Shown here: piece after piece, positions 26,977 through 37,043 of the stretch | Position numbering within the stretch: position 1 is the first letter of the stretch | Layout of the letters: the number at the start of each line of letters is the position of its first letter | Source of the DNA: an uncultured Roseobacter sp. | GTDB taxonomy: Bacteria > Pseudomonadota > Alphaproteobacteria > Rhodobacterales > Rhodobacteraceae | Direction of reading: 5' to 3' | DNA: 64,000 bases | NCBI RefSeq assembly: GCF_947495025.1 | Contig: NZ_CANLXG010000002.1 | Coordinates: 124,001-188,000 of the forward strand | Translations under genes and position numbers: made by a program | Notes under the pieces: model-generated | What the model was told of the DNA's origin: nothing | The model's input: only the letters and a program-made list of their open reading frames with translations | Database searches by the model: none

Positions 26977-28188
26977 ATGACCGAAGCCTATATCTATGAC
27001 GCGCTGCGCACCCCGCGCGGCAAGGGCCGCAAAGACGGCAGCCTGCACGAAGTGACCGCGCTGCGTCTTTCGGCTCAGACGCTGAACGCCGTGAAGGAAC
27101 GCAACAACCTTGAAGGTCACGCGGTCGAGGATGTGATCTGGGGCAACGTCACGCAGGTGATGGAACAGGGCGGGTGCCTGGCGCGCTCGGCTGTGCTGGC
27201 CTCTGATCTGGACGAACGCATACCGGGTCTGGCGATCAACCGGTTCTGTGCTTCAGGTATGGAGGCCGTGAACCTTGCGGCCAACCAGGTGAAGGGCGGT
27301 GCGGGCGATGGATATATCGCAGGCGGTGTCGAGATGATGGGCCGCGTCGCGATGGGTTCGGACGGGGCTGCTATTGCCGTAGATCCGTCTATCGCGATGG
27401 AAAAATACTTTGTGCCACAGGGTATCAGCGCCGACATCATCGCCACCGAATACGGATTCACCCGCGATGATGCAGACCAGCTGGCTGTCGAATCCCAGCG
27501 TCGCGCCAAAGCCGCCTGGGATGAGGGACGTTTTGCAAAATCCGTCATCGAAATCCGCGATCAGAACGGCCTGCCCATTCTGGATCACGACGAATACATG
27601 CGTCCGCAGACGGATATGCAGAGTCTCGGCGGTCTGAACCCGGCCTTCCAGGCCATGGGCGAGGTCATGCCGGGCTTTGATAAAGTCGCGCTGATGAAGT
27701 ATCCGCACCTGGAAAAGATCAATCACATCCACCACGCTGGCAACTCCAGCGGTATCGTGGACGGGGCAGCGGCCCTGCTGATCGGCTCCAAAGAGTTTGG
27801 CGACAAACACGGGCTGAAGCCCCGGGCACGCATCCGTGCAACCGCTAAAATTGGCACCGACCCTACCATCATGCTGACCGGCCCCGTGCCGGTGACCGAG
27901 AAAATCCTGGCTGATAACGGCATGGATATCAAAGACATCGACCTTTTTGAGGTGAACGAGGCCTTTGCCTCGGTGGTTCTGCGGTTCATGCAGGCCTTTG
28001 ATGTGGATCATTCAAAGGTCAACGTGAACGGTGGGTCCATCGCCATGGGTCATCCACTGGGTGCCACAGGCGCCATGATCATCGGCACGCTGCTTGACGA
28101 AATGGAACGCGCGGACAAGGAAACCGGCCTCGCCACCTTGTGCATTGCATCCGGAATGGGTGCCGCCACAATCATCGAGCGGGTCTGA
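26977..28188 (+). CDS. fadA: acetyl-CoA C-acyltransferase (thiolase)
   Basis: The 403-residue thiolase has the nucleophilic Cys91 in [12 protein letters not shown], the [15 protein letters not shown] histidine block and the C-terminal [11 protein letters not shown] cysteine. This is the degradative type that cleaves 3-ketoacyl-CoA to acetyl-CoA and a shortened acyl-CoA. AGGAGA lies upstream of the ATG. It is followed closely by a tandem NTF2-like gene and the FadJ-type gene, so it is likely the thiolase partner of that bifunctional enzyme. Confidence 0.95.
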   Translation: MTEAYIYDALRTPRGKGRKDGSLHEVTALRLSAQTLNAVKERNNLEGHAVEDVIWGNVTQVMEQGGCLARSAVLASDLDERIPGLAINRFCASGMEAVNLAANQVKGGAGDGYIAGGVEMMGRVAMGSDGAAIAVDPSIAMEKYFVPQGISADIIATEYGFTRDDADQLAVESQRRAKAAWDEGRFAKSVIEIRDQNGLPILDHDEYMRPQTDMQSLGGLNPAFQAMGEVMPGFDKVALMKYPHLEKINHIHHAGNSSGIVDGAAALLIGSKEFGDKHGLKPRARIRATAKIGTDPTIMLTGPVPVTEKILADNGMDIKDIDLFEVNEAFASVVLRFMQAFDVDHSKVNVNGGSIAMGHPLGATGAMIIGTLLDEMERADKETGLATLCIASGMGAATIIERV

Positions 28189-28195
28189 CAGCGGC

Positions 28196-29143
28196 ATGCA
28201 GTCAGCCAAAGCCATATATCAGTCTGTGCTCGAACGGCTCGCAAAGGCCGTATTCGACAACGACTATCGGCTGTGGTCGACCATCATCGGTATTCCGTTT
28301 CAGATGACGACAGCGGAAGGCACACTTGTACACGAGAACGAGCGGGACGTCGCCGTGGGGTTTGCCGATTTCGTTGGTGCCCTGCGGCGCAAAGGCGTGG
28401 TGCGCATGGTCCAGGTCTGCCGCTTTGCCTATCAGTCCGAACGGGACACGATCACCGGATACCATGACACGGTGATGTACACAGCCGATGGCACAGCGCT
28501 GCCGGAGTACACTGTGAAATGGGTGCTGCATCTGCAGGACAGCGGAACGTGGCATGTTTCCAAAGATGTGAGCACCATCAGTGCCGAAGACAGGCAGCTG
28601 CTGCCGCACAGCGACTTCACGCAGTTTCAGCGCGAGGACACCTCAGAAGAAATGAGGTTACGGCGCGTTGTGCAGACCATGCTCGACAAAGCGGACACAA
28701 CTCTGCTTCACGGCGATTTTGACGAATGGAAAGGGTCCTACCTGCTTCCGCTGGTCGTCGAAACACGGCAGGGTCAGTCCATCATCGAAGATATGCAGAC
28801 CCTGCGCGAAGATTTTGACATCTACCGCAACGAATTCCGCATTCATGGTGTAACAGACATCACCCGCGTGATCCGCACCGCAGAAAAGCTCGACGATGAT
28901 CTCATGCTCGCGACCTATCGTGCGCATGTCATCAGCGGCGCCCGGTATGTGGTGCCGCCCTGGACCGGTGCCATGACATTCCGGCGTCAGGACGGCTTTT
29001 GGTACATAACAAAAATCATGCAGGCGCTCGGGCATCTGAACTGGATATCCAGAGATACAGACGCTGCTGATCAGTCCGGCAGCCTGCCCTCTGCAAAAAT
29101 CATAGACATCGCAAAAGACAGCCCGAAAAAAGGGAAGAAGTAA
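28196..29143 (+). CDS. tandem NTF2-like protein in beta-oxidation operon
   Basis: I begin at the ATG at 28196, 7 bases after the fadA stop, which implies coupling because no strong ribosome site is seen. The 315-residue protein appears to be two NTF2-like units (about 5-135 and 150-290). Each starts with a helical segment and ends in a strand-rich region ([15 protein letters not shown] and [17 protein letters not shown]). It is soluble and not exported. It differs from the NTF2-like proteins at 1-6363 and lacks their ENWVxVD signature. The stop is adjacent to the fadJ ATG. Function is unknown. Confidence 0.75.
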   Translation: MQSAKAIYQSVLERLAKAVFDNDYRLWSTIIGIPFQMTTAEGTLVHENERDVAVGFADFVGALRRKGVVRMVQVCRFAYQSERDTITGYHDTVMYTADGTALPEYTVKWVLHLQDSGTWHVSKDVSTISAEDRQLLPHSDFTQFQREDTSEEMRLRRVVQTMLDKADTTLLHGDFDEWKGSYLLPLVVETRQGQSIIEDMQTLREDFDIYRNEFRIHGVTDITRVIRTAEKLDDDLMLATYRAHVISGARYVVPPWTGAMTFRRQDGFWYITKIMQALGHLNWISRDTDAADQSGSLPSAKIIDIAKDSPKKGKK

Positions 29144-29144
29144 C

Positions 29145-31343
29145 ATGACCGATTTTACAATGAACACAGATGCCGAAGGCATCGCGACCATCACCTGGGA
29201 CGTCAGACACAAATCCATGAATGTGATGACGCTGGAAGCCTGGGACGATCTCGAAGGGCTGATCGACAGTGCACTGACCGATGATGCGGTCAGAGGCGTC
29301 ATCATCACGTCCGGAAAACCAGACAGCTTTGCCGGTGGGATGGATCTGAATGTCATCGCACGGATGAAGGAAATGGCCGGCGACAATCCTGCCAGGGGCC
29401 TGTTTGATGGCATTATGAACGCACACCGCATCATGCGGAAAATCGAACTGGCAGGAATGGATCCCAAAACCCAGAAGGGCGGCAAGCCTGTCGCAACAGT
29501 TCTGCCTGGCACAGCACTGGGCATCGGTCTTGAAATTCCGCTCTCGACACACCGGATTTTCGCGGCCAACAACCCGAAGGCCAAAATCGGCCTGCCGGAG
29601 ATTATGGTCGGCATCTTTCCGGGTGCAGGCGGTACAACCCGCCTGACCCGGAAGATGGGTGCCATGGCGGCGTCTCCCTTCCTGCTGGAAGGCAGGCTGT
29701 CGGACCCTGCAAAAGCGAAAGCCGCAGGAATAATCGACGAGGTGTCAGATGATCCGATGGCAGACGCGCGCGCCTGGGTTCTGTCGGCCAAAGAGGCCGA
29801 CCTGGTCAAACCATGGGATGCAAAGGGATACAAAATGCCCGGCGGTGCGCCCTATCATCCCGCAGGTTTCATGACCTTTGTCGGCGCATCCGCGATGGTC
29901 AACGGCAAGACCCAGGGCGTATACCCGGCCGCCAAAGCATTGCTCTCGGCGGTCTATGAAGGTGCTCTGGTGCCTTTCGATACCGCCCTGAAGATCGAAG
30001 CGCGCTGGTTCACCAATGTGCTGATGAACCCGTCTTCCTCCAACATGATCCGCTCGCTGTTCGTGAACAAGGAAGCTCTGGAAAAAGGCGCCGTGCGCCC
30101 TGCAGACGTCGCTGACCAGAGGGTGAAAAAGCTTGGCGTTCTGGGCGCCGGGATGATGGGTGCCGGTATCAGTCTTGTGTCCGCGCAGGCGGGCATCGAA
30201 GTGGTGCTGATCGACCAGACACAGGAAGCTGCTGACCGGGGCCGCGACTATACCGCGAAATTCGCGGACAAGGGGATCGCGCGCAAAAAGACCACGCCCG
30301 AGAAGAAAGAACAGCTGCTGGGGATGATCACTGCAACAACAGACCTCGACGCGCTGAAAGACTGTGACCTCATCATCGAAGCCGTTTTCGAGGATCCGAA
30401 AGTTAAGGCCGAAATGACGCAAAAGGTCGAGGCAGTGATCCCGGAGGACTGCATCTTTGCCTCCAACACTTCCACCCTGCCAATCACCGATCTGGCCAAA
30501 GCCTCTGGTCGTCCCGATCAGTTCATCGGTATCCACTTCTTCTCTCCGGTCGAGAAGATGCTGCTGGTGGAGATTATCAAAGGCAAGGGCACAGGTGACC
30601 GCGCTGTGGCCAAAGCGCTCGATTACGTACGCCAGATCCGCAAGACGCCGATCGTGGTCAACGATGCGCGCTTTTTCTACGCCAACCGCTGCATCCTGCC
30701 TTACGTCAACGAAGGCGTGCGGATGCTGAAGGAAGGCGTCGAGCCGGCCCTCATCGAGAACGCGGCCAAACTGGTGGGCATGCCGCTGGGCCCACTGCAG
30801 CTGACCGACGAAACCTCCATCGACCTTGGCGCGAAAATTGCCCGCGCCACCAAGGCCGGAATGGGCGATGCCTATGACGACTTTGCCGACGAGGTTATCT
30901 TCTGGATGGAAGAAGAAGGCCGCCTGGGGCGTAAGGCAAATGCCGGATTCTACGCCTATGACGAAAAAGGCAGACGTCAGGGCATCTGGGAAGGCCTGCG
31001 CGACAGGTATGCGCCGCGCGACGAACAACCCGATCTGGTGGACGTTCAACACCGGCTGTTGTTTGCCCAGACCCTCGAAGCCGTCCGCGCGCTGGAAGAG
31101 GGCGTGCTGATGGATATCCGCGAGGGCGACGTCGGCGCCATTCTTGGCTGGGGTTTTGCGCCCTGGTCCGGTGGTCCGCTGAGCTGGCTGGACATGCTGG
31201 GTTCGGCCTATGCCGCCGAACGCTGCGACCAGCTGACGGAAAGCTTCGGCGAACGGTTCGCCTGTCCGGATCTGTTGCGCGAGATGGCAGCGAAGAACCA
31301 GAGCTTTTACGGTCGCTTTGGTGCGGCTTCTGCTGCCGCCTGA
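29145..31343 (+). CDS. fadJ: enoyl-CoA hydratase / 3-hydroxyacyl-CoA dehydrogenase
   Basis: A 732-residue bifunctional beta-oxidation enzyme. The N-terminal crotonase domain (about 1-190) shows the oxyanion and glutamate blocks GTALGIGLEI and LPEIMVGIFPGAGGTTRL. After a linker, the NAD-binding domain begins near 325 with KLGVLGAGMMGAGIS. It continues with the HFFSPVEKM catalytic-His region and the C-terminal 3HCDH repeats. It converts enoyl-CoA to 3-ketoacyl-CoA, for cleavage by the thiolase encoded just upstream. The symbol follows family usage; FadB would serve equally. A strong terminator follows. Confidence 0.95.
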   Translation: MTDFTMNTDAEGIATITWDVRHKSMNVMTLEAWDDLEGLIDSALTDDAVRGVIITSGKPDSFAGGMDLNVIARMKEMAGDNPARGLFDGIMNAHRIMRKIELAGMDPKTQKGGKPVATVLPGTALGIGLEIPLSTHRIFAANNPKAKIGLPEIMVGIFPGAGGTTRLTRKMGAMAASPFLLEGRLSDPAKAKAAGIIDEVSDDPMADARAWVLSAKEADLVKPWDAKGYKMPGGAPYHPAGFMTFVGASAMVNGKTQGVYPAAKALLSAVYEGALVPFDTALKIEARWFTNVLMNPSSSNMIRSLFVNKEALEKGAVRPADVADQRVKKLGVLGAGMMGAGISLVSAQAGIEVVLIDQTQEAADRGRDYTAKFADKGIARKKTTPEKKEQLLGMITATTDLDALKDCDLIIEAVFEDPKVKAEMTQKVEAVIPEDCIFASNTSTLPITDLAKASGRPDQFIGIHFFSPVEKMLLVEIIKGKGTGDRAVAKALDYVRQIRKTPIVVNDARFFYANRCILPYVNEGVRMLKEGVEPALIENAAKLVGMPLGPLQLTDETSIDLGAKIARATKAGMGDAYDDFADEVIFWMEEEGRLGRKANAGFYAYDEKGRRQGIWEGLRDRYAPRDEQPDLVDVQHRLLFAQTLEAVRALEEGVLMDIREGDVGAILGWGFAPWSGGPLSWLDMLGSAYAAERCDQLTESFGERFACPDLLREMAAKNQSFYGRFGAASAAA

Positions 31344-31368
31344 GGCACCGCAGACCTGAAACCGCTGA

Positions 31369-31389
31369 GGGGGCCACAGGCCCCCTTTT
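31369..31389 (+). terminator. intrinsic terminator of the beta-oxidation operon
   Basis: GGGGGCC (31369-31375) and GGCCCCC (31379-31385) form a 7-bp stem with a 3-base loop, directly followed by TTTT. It lies 26 bases after the FadJ-type stop. Confidence 0.88.
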
Positions 31390-31520
31390 GCATTTTCCGG
31401 CCAGTGCAGACCGCGAACCGCCCTGAAATGCCGCACTCAGGCTTTTCAATCCTCTCAAAAACAATATCGTGGCCGCTGCGGCGGAACGGCGCCGGGTCAT
31501 AACGGCTGGGGAGAGAAAAA

Positions 31521-33149
31521 ATGGGCTGGATGAGCGACGAAACCGGGCTGGACAAATGCGCGGCCAACCACGTGGCACTGACACCGTTATCGCACCTTCG
31601 GCGGGCGGCCGGTGTTTTCGCAGACCATCCTGCTGTCAGCTACGGTGCGCACCGGGTCACATATTCCGAATATTACGCCCGGTGCAGCAGACTTGCCTCT
31701 GCACTGGCAGCCCGGGGCGTCGGGGCCGGCGACGTGGTCGCAACGATCCTGCCAAATGTGCCCGCCCAGGCCGAAGCCCATTTCGGCGTACCTGCCTGCG
31801 GCGCCGTGCTGAACACCATAAACACCCGGCTTGACCCGGATACCGTGAGCTACATCTTCGCGCATGGGGAAGCGCGTGTTGCTCTGGTCGACACTCAGTT
31901 TCTGGAACTCGCCGAAGCCGCCGCTGCTGCAATGGACGGAACCCCGCCGGTGATTATCGAAGTGCCAGACCCCGCTGCGGGATATCCCGCGTCAGGCCGT
32001 CAAACGGAGTATGAGGTGCTGCTGTCCGAAGGTGACCCGACCTATGAATGGGTGATGCCCGAAGACGAGTGGGAGAGCATTGCGCTCAGTTACACATCGG
32101 GGACGACCGGGCGGCCCAAAGGCGTTGTACACCACCACCGGGGCGCATACCTGATGACGATGGGTACTGTCATCAGCTGGCGCATGGTACTGCATCCAGT
32201 CTACCTGACGATCGTCCCGCTGTTTCACTGCAACGGATGGAACCACACCTGGATGATGCCTGTGCTGGGGGGCACAATCGTGTGCTGCCGGGACATTACC
32301 GCCGGCAATATCTACGACGCCATCGCGGACGAAGGCGTTACACACTTTGGTGGCGCGCCAATCGTCCTGAACATGATCGTAAACGCCACGGATCAGGAAC
32401 GCCGTGACTTTGATCACCTGGTCGAGGTTTTCACAGCGGGCGCCCCCCCTGCCCCAGCAACACTGTCCAAGATCGAAGCTCTGGGCTTTAACGTCACTCA
32501 GGTCTACGGCCTGACGGAAACCTACGGGCATGTGACCGAATGCCTGTGGCGCGGGGCTGACTGGGACGATCTGGACAAACCTGAACGCGCAGCAGTCAAA
32601 GCGCGTCAGGGTGTGGCGTTCCCGATGATGGAACACATCACTGCCCTGGATGAAAACATGCAGCAGATTCCTATGGACGGTCAGACCCAGGGCGAGGTTA
32701 TGATCCGCGGAAACGCCGTAATGAAAGGCTACTATAAGAACCCCGAAGCCACGCGTGAGAGCTTTGCCGGCGGGTATTTCCATTCCGGCGACATCGCCGT
32801 GCAGCATTCAGACGGTTATCTGCAGATCGCGGACCGGGCCAAGGACATCATCATCTCCGGGGGCGAGAACATTTCGTCCGTCGAGGTCGAAGGTGTGCTG
32901 ATGGAGCATGACGACGTGCTGCTGGCGGCGGTGGTTGCGAAACCGGACGAGAAATGGGGCGAAGTGCCCTGCGCCTTTGTCGAACTGAAACCGGGCGTTA
33001 CCGGCGATGCCGCGGCACTGATTGCCTTTTCACGTCAGACGCTGGCGGGTTTCAAGGCACCAAAGCATGTCGTGTTTCGCGAACTGCCAAAGACCTCGAC
33101 CGGTAAAATCCAGAAGTTCGAACTGCGCAAACTGGCCAAAACTCTCTGA
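31521..33149 (+). CDS. acyl-CoA synthetase (AMP-binding; DmdB-like possibility)
   Basis: The 542-residue protein is an ANL-superfamily ligase: P-loop SYTSGTTGRPKGV, motif YGLTETYG, HSGDIA and the C-terminal lysine in KTSTGKIQKFELRKL. It activates a carboxylic acid with ATP to acyl-CoA. Size and the FHCNGWNHTWMMPV block fit the medium-chain/AAE type, which includes DmdB (methylthiopropanoate-CoA ligase) and short or medium fatty-acid ligases. It has its own upstream region after the fad terminator but probably supplies that pathway. The substrate is unresolved. Confidence 0.92.
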   Translation: MGWMSDETGLDKCAANHVALTPLSHLRRAAGVFADHPAVSYGAHRVTYSEYYARCSRLASALAARGVGAGDVVATILPNVPAQAEAHFGVPACGAVLNTINTRLDPDTVSYIFAHGEARVALVDTQFLELAEAAAAAMDGTPPVIIEVPDPAAGYPASGRQTEYEVLLSEGDPTYEWVMPEDEWESIALSYTSGTTGRPKGVVHHHRGAYLMTMGTVISWRMVLHPVYLTIVPLFHCNGWNHTWMMPVLGGTIVCCRDITAGNIYDAIADEGVTHFGGAPIVLNMIVNATDQERRDFDHLVEVFTAGAPPAPATLSKIEALGFNVTQVYGLTETYGHVTECLWRGADWDDLDKPERAAVKARQGVAFPMMEHITALDENMQQIPMDGQTQGEVMIRGNAVMKGYYKNPEATRESFAGGYFHSGDIAVQHSDGYLQIADRAKDIIISGGENISSVEVEGVLMEHDDVLLAAVVAKPDEKWGEVPCAFVELKPGVTGDAAALIAFSRQTLAGFKAPKHVVFRELPKTSTGKIQKFELRKLAKTL

Positions 33150-33229
33150 AGAGGCGCGGCATTGCCGTTTCGCACGGGTCGCGCTGGTGCTAGACTGCCT
33201 GTGAGAGAGAACGGGCAGACATAACCGCA

Positions 33230-34243
33230 ATGACGGCTCTGACGAAATACGCGAGGATCGAGGCAACCGGTCTGTGGCGCGCGTCGCCGCAGGATCAGCG
33301 GCGTGAAGTTGTTGTGTCCATCGGCGATGCCACACTGACGATCGCTGACATGCGCGATCAGCCGCTGACCCACTGGTCTCTTGCTGCAATCCGACGGACC
33401 AATCCAGGCCAGCGTCCGGCAATATTTTACCCCGACGGCGACCCGGGCGAGACGCTCGAGCTCGACCCGTCAGAAGCGCAGATGATCGATGCCATCGAAA
33501 AGCTGCGCCGGGCTGTGGAACGGGCCAGACCGCGGCCGGGCAGGTTGCGCTGGGTCGGCATGCTGCTTTCTCTGTCACTTGTCGCGGCTCTTGCGCTGTT
33601 CTGGCTGCCCGGCGCGCTGGTCAGCCACACCGTTTCCGTGGTGCCCCAGGTCAAACGCGCTGAAATCGGCGATGCGCTGATGCAGCGGATCGAACGGATG
33701 ACCGGGCCGGCGTGCAGTGATCCTGCAGGCCTGCGCGCGCTGCGCCAGCTGCGGGCGCGGCTTGGCACCGGGCCGATCAGTATGATGCCGGGGATTGTCG
33801 AAACCAGCCTGCACCTGCCGGGCGGCCATATTCTGATGGACCGCGCGCTGGTCGAAGATTTTGAGGAGCCGGATGTTGCGGCTGGCTTTGCGCTGGCCGA
33901 ACACGCGATGGCGCGTCGCTCCGATCCGCTGCGCGATCTGCTGGATGTGACTGGTACCTGGTCGAGCTTCAGGTTGCTGACGACCGGCAGGCTCGAGGGC
34001 GAAACGCTTGACCGTTATGCCGAGCATCTGCTGACCGGTGAGCGCACCCAGCCTGAAATGACCGGCCTGATCGAAGCCTTCGAGAAGGTTTCCTTGCGCA
34101 GTACGCCCTACGCCTATGCGCGCGACATCACCGGGGAAACGGTCCTGCCACTGATCGAAGGTGATCCGATGTCGGGCAAAGACCCTGTTGCACTCCTGAG
34201 CGACGCAGACTGGCTCCGCCTGCAGGGTATCTGCGGCGGCTGA
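33230..34243 (+). CDS. membrane protein with degenerate M48 peptidase domain
   Basis: The 337-residue protein has a cytoplasmic N-terminus (1-105), one transmembrane helix (about 108-128) and a periplasmic part. That part carries LPGGHILMDRALVEDFEEPD (196-215), which corresponds to the strand and helix before the HExxH motif of M48 metallopeptidases. Where HExxH should be, it reads FALAEHAM (220-227), so the zinc motif is not intact. It is therefore probably a non-catalytic relative with a binding or scaffold role. The gene stands alone between the ligase and a convergent secreted protein gene. Confidence 0.72.
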   Translation: MTALTKYARIEATGLWRASPQDQRREVVVSIGDATLTIADMRDQPLTHWSLAAIRRTNPGQRPAIFYPDGDPGETLELDPSEAQMIDAIEKLRRAVERARPRPGRLRWVGMLLSLSLVAALALFWLPGALVSHTVSVVPQVKRAEIGDALMQRIERMTGPACSDPAGLRALRQLRARLGTGPISMMPGIVETSLHLPGGHILMDRALVEDFEEPDVAAGFALAEHAMARRSDPLRDLLDVTGTWSSFRLLTTGRLEGETLDRYAEHLLTGERTQPEMTGLIEAFEKVSLRSTPYAYARDITGETVLPLIEGDPMSGKDPVALLSDADWLRLQGICGG

Positions 34244-34257
34244 ACCTGAATGAAGCC

Positions 34258-35052
34258 TCAGCGCTCAACAAGGCGCATGGGCGTGGTGCGGGTCCAGATT
34301 TCCTGCATTCTCTGATGTCCCTGCAGTGTCTGCTCCGCACGGCGCGGGTTCATCCGGCCATCGTTCCAGGCCTTGCGATACCCCTTGGGCACGCGCACCG
34401 GTTTAAAGTCCCGGCGTTCCTCAAAAACATGCCGCGGCAGAACCCTGACTGTGCCGCCCACACCCAGGTTCTGAGCGGTTTCAGCGGTGACAACCACCCC
34501 TGCGAGGTCCGGACCCGCGCTGCTCGTCTGAGCCGGTTGCGGTTTTGGCGCAGCAGGTTTTTTACGCGGCGCGGGGGCCTTTGGCGCAGCCCTGGCGGCC
34601 GCTGGCGCTGCAACAGGTGCAACCGGGGCAGCATCTGCTGTCGTCCGGGTGGTTACGGCCGGCACTGATGCATCCGGCGCCCCGGCCGACGGAACTACGG
34701 CAATTTCGCTGTCGGCGGATGGCAATCTGGGCACCACGATCACCACCTCTTCCCCTTCGGGGACAATCGCCGGTTCAGTGCGTGGTGCGACGGCCTCAGC
34801 CGGGTCAAAGGTCGGCGTTCTGCCGCAGATCTGCTGGCGGTTGCGGTCTACTCTCGGAGCCCAGCGCACGGCATCATCGACACCAATGCGGGTAAAGACG
34901 CAGCCGGTGCTGTCTGCGAACTGATTGCCGCGAAAAGTCACCGGCGGCAGTTCACTGGGGCGCACTGCTTCCTGCGCCAACACACCGCCCGCAGACGTAA
35001 CAACCCCGAGGGCCAGCACACTGGCCACAATAGTTCTGGTAAGTATCATCAT
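34258..35052 (-). CDS. secreted Ala/Pro-rich protein
   Basis: The ATG-ATG start (35052/35049) follows a G-rich ribosome site. The signal peptide occupies about residues 1-27, with cleavage at VLA-QEA. The mature protein has a short globular N-terminal part with a Cys pair (TGCVFTRIG, RQQICGRTP), an alanine-, proline- and lysine-rich linker (about 130-185), and a basic C-terminal domain (VPKGYRKAWNDGRMNPRRAEQ). The architecture suggests an envelope protein whose C-terminus reaches through or binds the cell wall. I recognise no family. Confidence 0.78.
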   Translation of the reverse strand: MMILTRTIVASVLALGVVTSAGGVLAQEAVRPSELPPVTFRGNQFADSTGCVFTRIGVDDAVRWAPRVDRNRQQICGRTPTFDPAEAVAPRTEPAIVPEGEEVVIVVPRLPSADSEIAVVPSAGAPDASVPAVTTRTTADAAPVAPVAAPAAARAAPKAPAPRKKPAAPKPQPAQTSSAGPDLAGVVVTAETAQNLGVGGTVRVLPRHVFEERRDFKPVRVPKGYRKAWNDGRMNPRRAEQTLQGHQRMQEIWTRTTPMRLVER

Positions 35053-35135
35053 TGCCCCCACAAGATATGGAGACGATGCAACAGCCATCGGGCTATGGCA
35101 AGCGCCGGAAAGGGTTCCGCGCGCCTGCAGCGGGT

Positions 35136-35768
35136 TTATTTTGTGCCAAACATCCTGTCACCGGCGTCTCCGAGACCGGGGACAATATAACCGATGTCAT
35201 TCAGGCGTTCGTCGACCGCAGCTGTGACAATCGGCACATCCGGATGCGCTTCCTTCATCCGGGCGATTCCCTCAGGGGCCGCCAGAAGACACAGAAACCG
35301 TATGTTGGTGGCACCGGCCTCTTTCAGCAGATCAATGGCGGCAACAGACGAATTGCCGGTCGCCAGCATTGGATCAACTGCAATCACCAGTCGGTCATCC
35401 AGCCCCTCGGGCACCTTGAAGTAGTATTGCACGGGTTTCAGAGTCTCTTCATCGCGGTACAGACCGACAAATCCCACCCGGGCCGACGGGATCAGCTCAA
35501 GCACCCCGTCAAGCAGACCATTGCCGGCCCGCAGGATCGAAATCAGCGCCAGTTTTTTGCCGTCCAGCGTCGGTGCATCCATCGTCTGCATCGGCGTTTC
35601 GATCTGCTTGGTCGTCATCGGCAGACCACGCGTTACCTCATAGGCCAGAAGCTGGCTGATTTCGCGCAGAAGCTGCCGGAACACGGCCGTCGGGGTCTGC
35701 TGGTCCCGCATGATGGTCAGTTTGTGCTGTACAAGCGGGTGATCAACGACGGTCAGATGGTCAGACAT
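35136..35768 (-). CDS. upp: uracil phosphoribosyltransferase
   Basis: The 210-residue type I PRTase has the PRPP loop in [14 protein letters not shown] and the C-terminal uracil site ([16 protein letters not shown]). It converts uracil and PRPP to UMP. The start is the ATG at 35768 with AAGGA upstream; a longer frame to 35828 adds 20 residues of no family likeness. It is the last gene of the cdd-deoA-deoB-upp salvage operon. Confidence 0.96.
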   Translation of the reverse strand: MSDHLTVVDHPLVQHKLTIMRDQQTPTAVFRQLLREISQLLAYEVTRGLPMTTKQIETPMQTMDAPTLDGKKLALISILRAGNGLLDGVLELIPSARVGFVGLYRDEETLKPVQYYFKVPEGLDDRLVIAVDPMLATGNSSVAAIDLLKEAGATNIRFLCLLAAPEGIARMKEAHPDVPIVTAAVDERLNDIGYIVPGLGDAGDRMFGTK

Positions 35769-35849
35769 GGTTTTTTCCTTGCTGGGTCCACTCCGTTTAT
35801 CCCTGATCCACCTGCGCCTGCAAGACATCCGGCTCGGGAAACGATGGCC

Positions 35850-37043
35850 TCAGACCGGCACGTCGATGCCCAGATGTTGCGCAACCAGCCCGGCCACATC
35901 CGTAAAGCCCATTAATCCCAGCGACCCGGTTCCCTTTCCGGCGATCAGAACCGGCACACGCTCGCGCGTATGGTCTGTCCCTTTCCAGGTCGGGTCATTG
36001 CCGTGATCAGCCGTCAGAAGCAGCATATCTCCCGGGCGGAGCGCCGCGATCACATCACCGATCTCGGTATCGAACCACTCCAGCGCACCGGCATAACCGG
36101 AAACGTCGCGGCGGTGACCGAAGAGGCTGTCAAACTCAACGAAGTTTGCAAAGGTCAGACTGCCTTCCGGAGCGGTTGCAACCGCTTCATTCAGATGCCG
36201 CATCAGCTCTGAATCGGTACCCTTTCGGACATCGTCTATGCCCGTCATTGAAAAGATGTCGCCAATCTTGCCAATCGCACTGACATGACCTCCGGCGTCC
36301 TGCACCCAGTTGGTTAGCAATGGCTCCGGCGGTTGCACTGCGTAATCCCGGCGATTTCCTGTGCGGCGGAACCCGGTCTCCGCATCACCGGTGAAGGGCC
36401 TCGCGATAACACGGCCGACACGCATGGAGTGAAGCTCCGGCGCCAGTTCCGCACAAAGGCGCAGCAGTTTTTCAAGACCATAATGTTCTTCGTGCGCTGC
36501 TATCTGAAAAACCGAATCCGCCGAAGTGTAGCAGATCGGCCTGCCTGTGCGGATATGGTCCGGGCCGCAGGTTCCGATGATTGCCGTGCCCGAGGCGTGG
36601 CAGTTGCCCAGGATACCATCCGCGCCCGAGATTTCGCAGACCCGCCGGACAATATCGTCGGGGAAAGCAGGCGTTTCGTCGGGAAAATAGTGCCAGTCCC
36701 ATGGCACCGGTAATCCCGCAAGTTCCCAGTGTCCGGAAGGTGTGTCTTTACCGCGTGATACCTCCGTGGCAGCCCCCCAGAGCCCGACCGGTTCGCGCCC
36801 TAGGCCGGGTGCGGTGACGCCGCTTGCCAGATGCACGGCGCGTCCCAGTCCCAGCCGGTCGAGGTTCGGCATCATCAGGGGGCCGAACCGCCCCCCTGTG
36901 GCTTCTCCGCGGGCGCAGGCCTCGGCTATGTGAGCTATCGTGTTTGCCCCGGTGTCGGGCACCTTGCCGTTGAAAAACAGATCAGCGTCCGGGGCACCAC
37001 CGATGCCAACAGAATCCATGACAACCAGAAAAGCCCGCGCCAT
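35850..37043 (-). CDS. deoB: phosphopentomutase
   Basis: The 397-residue enzyme of the alkaline phosphatase superfamily begins MARAFLVVMDSVGIGGAPD, which carries the first metal aspartate. Later metal blocks are DTGANTIAHIAE and LLTADHGNDPTWKGTDHTRE. It interconverts (deoxy)ribose 1-phosphate and 5-phosphate. The start overlaps the deoA stop by one base. It takes the product of thymidine phosphorylase into central metabolism. Confidence 0.97.
   Translation of the reverse strand: MARAFLVVMDSVGIGGAPDADLFFNGKVPDTGANTIAHIAEACARGEATGGRFGPLMMPNLDRLGLGRAVHLASGVTAPGLGREPVGLWGAATEVSRGKDTPSGHWELAGLPVPWDWHYFPDETPAFPDDIVRRVCEISGADGILGNCHASGTAIIGTCGPDHIRTGRPICYTSADSVFQIAAHEEHYGLEKLLRLCAELAPELHSMRVGRVIARPFTGDAETGFRRTGNRRDYAVQPPEPLLTNWVQDAGGHVSAIGKIGDIFSMTGIDDVRKGTDSELMRHLNEAVATAPEGSLTFANFVEFDSLFGHRRDVSGYAGALEWFDTEIGDVIAALRPGDMLLLTADHGNDPTWKGTDHTRERVPVLIAGKGTGSLGLMGFTDVAGLVAQHLGIDVPV

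Noticed and set aside
29745..31436. 563-residue frame antisense to the FadJ-type gene
   Set aside because: It overlaps a clearly recognised gene over its whole length, has no family likeness, and is explained by high-GC codon bias.
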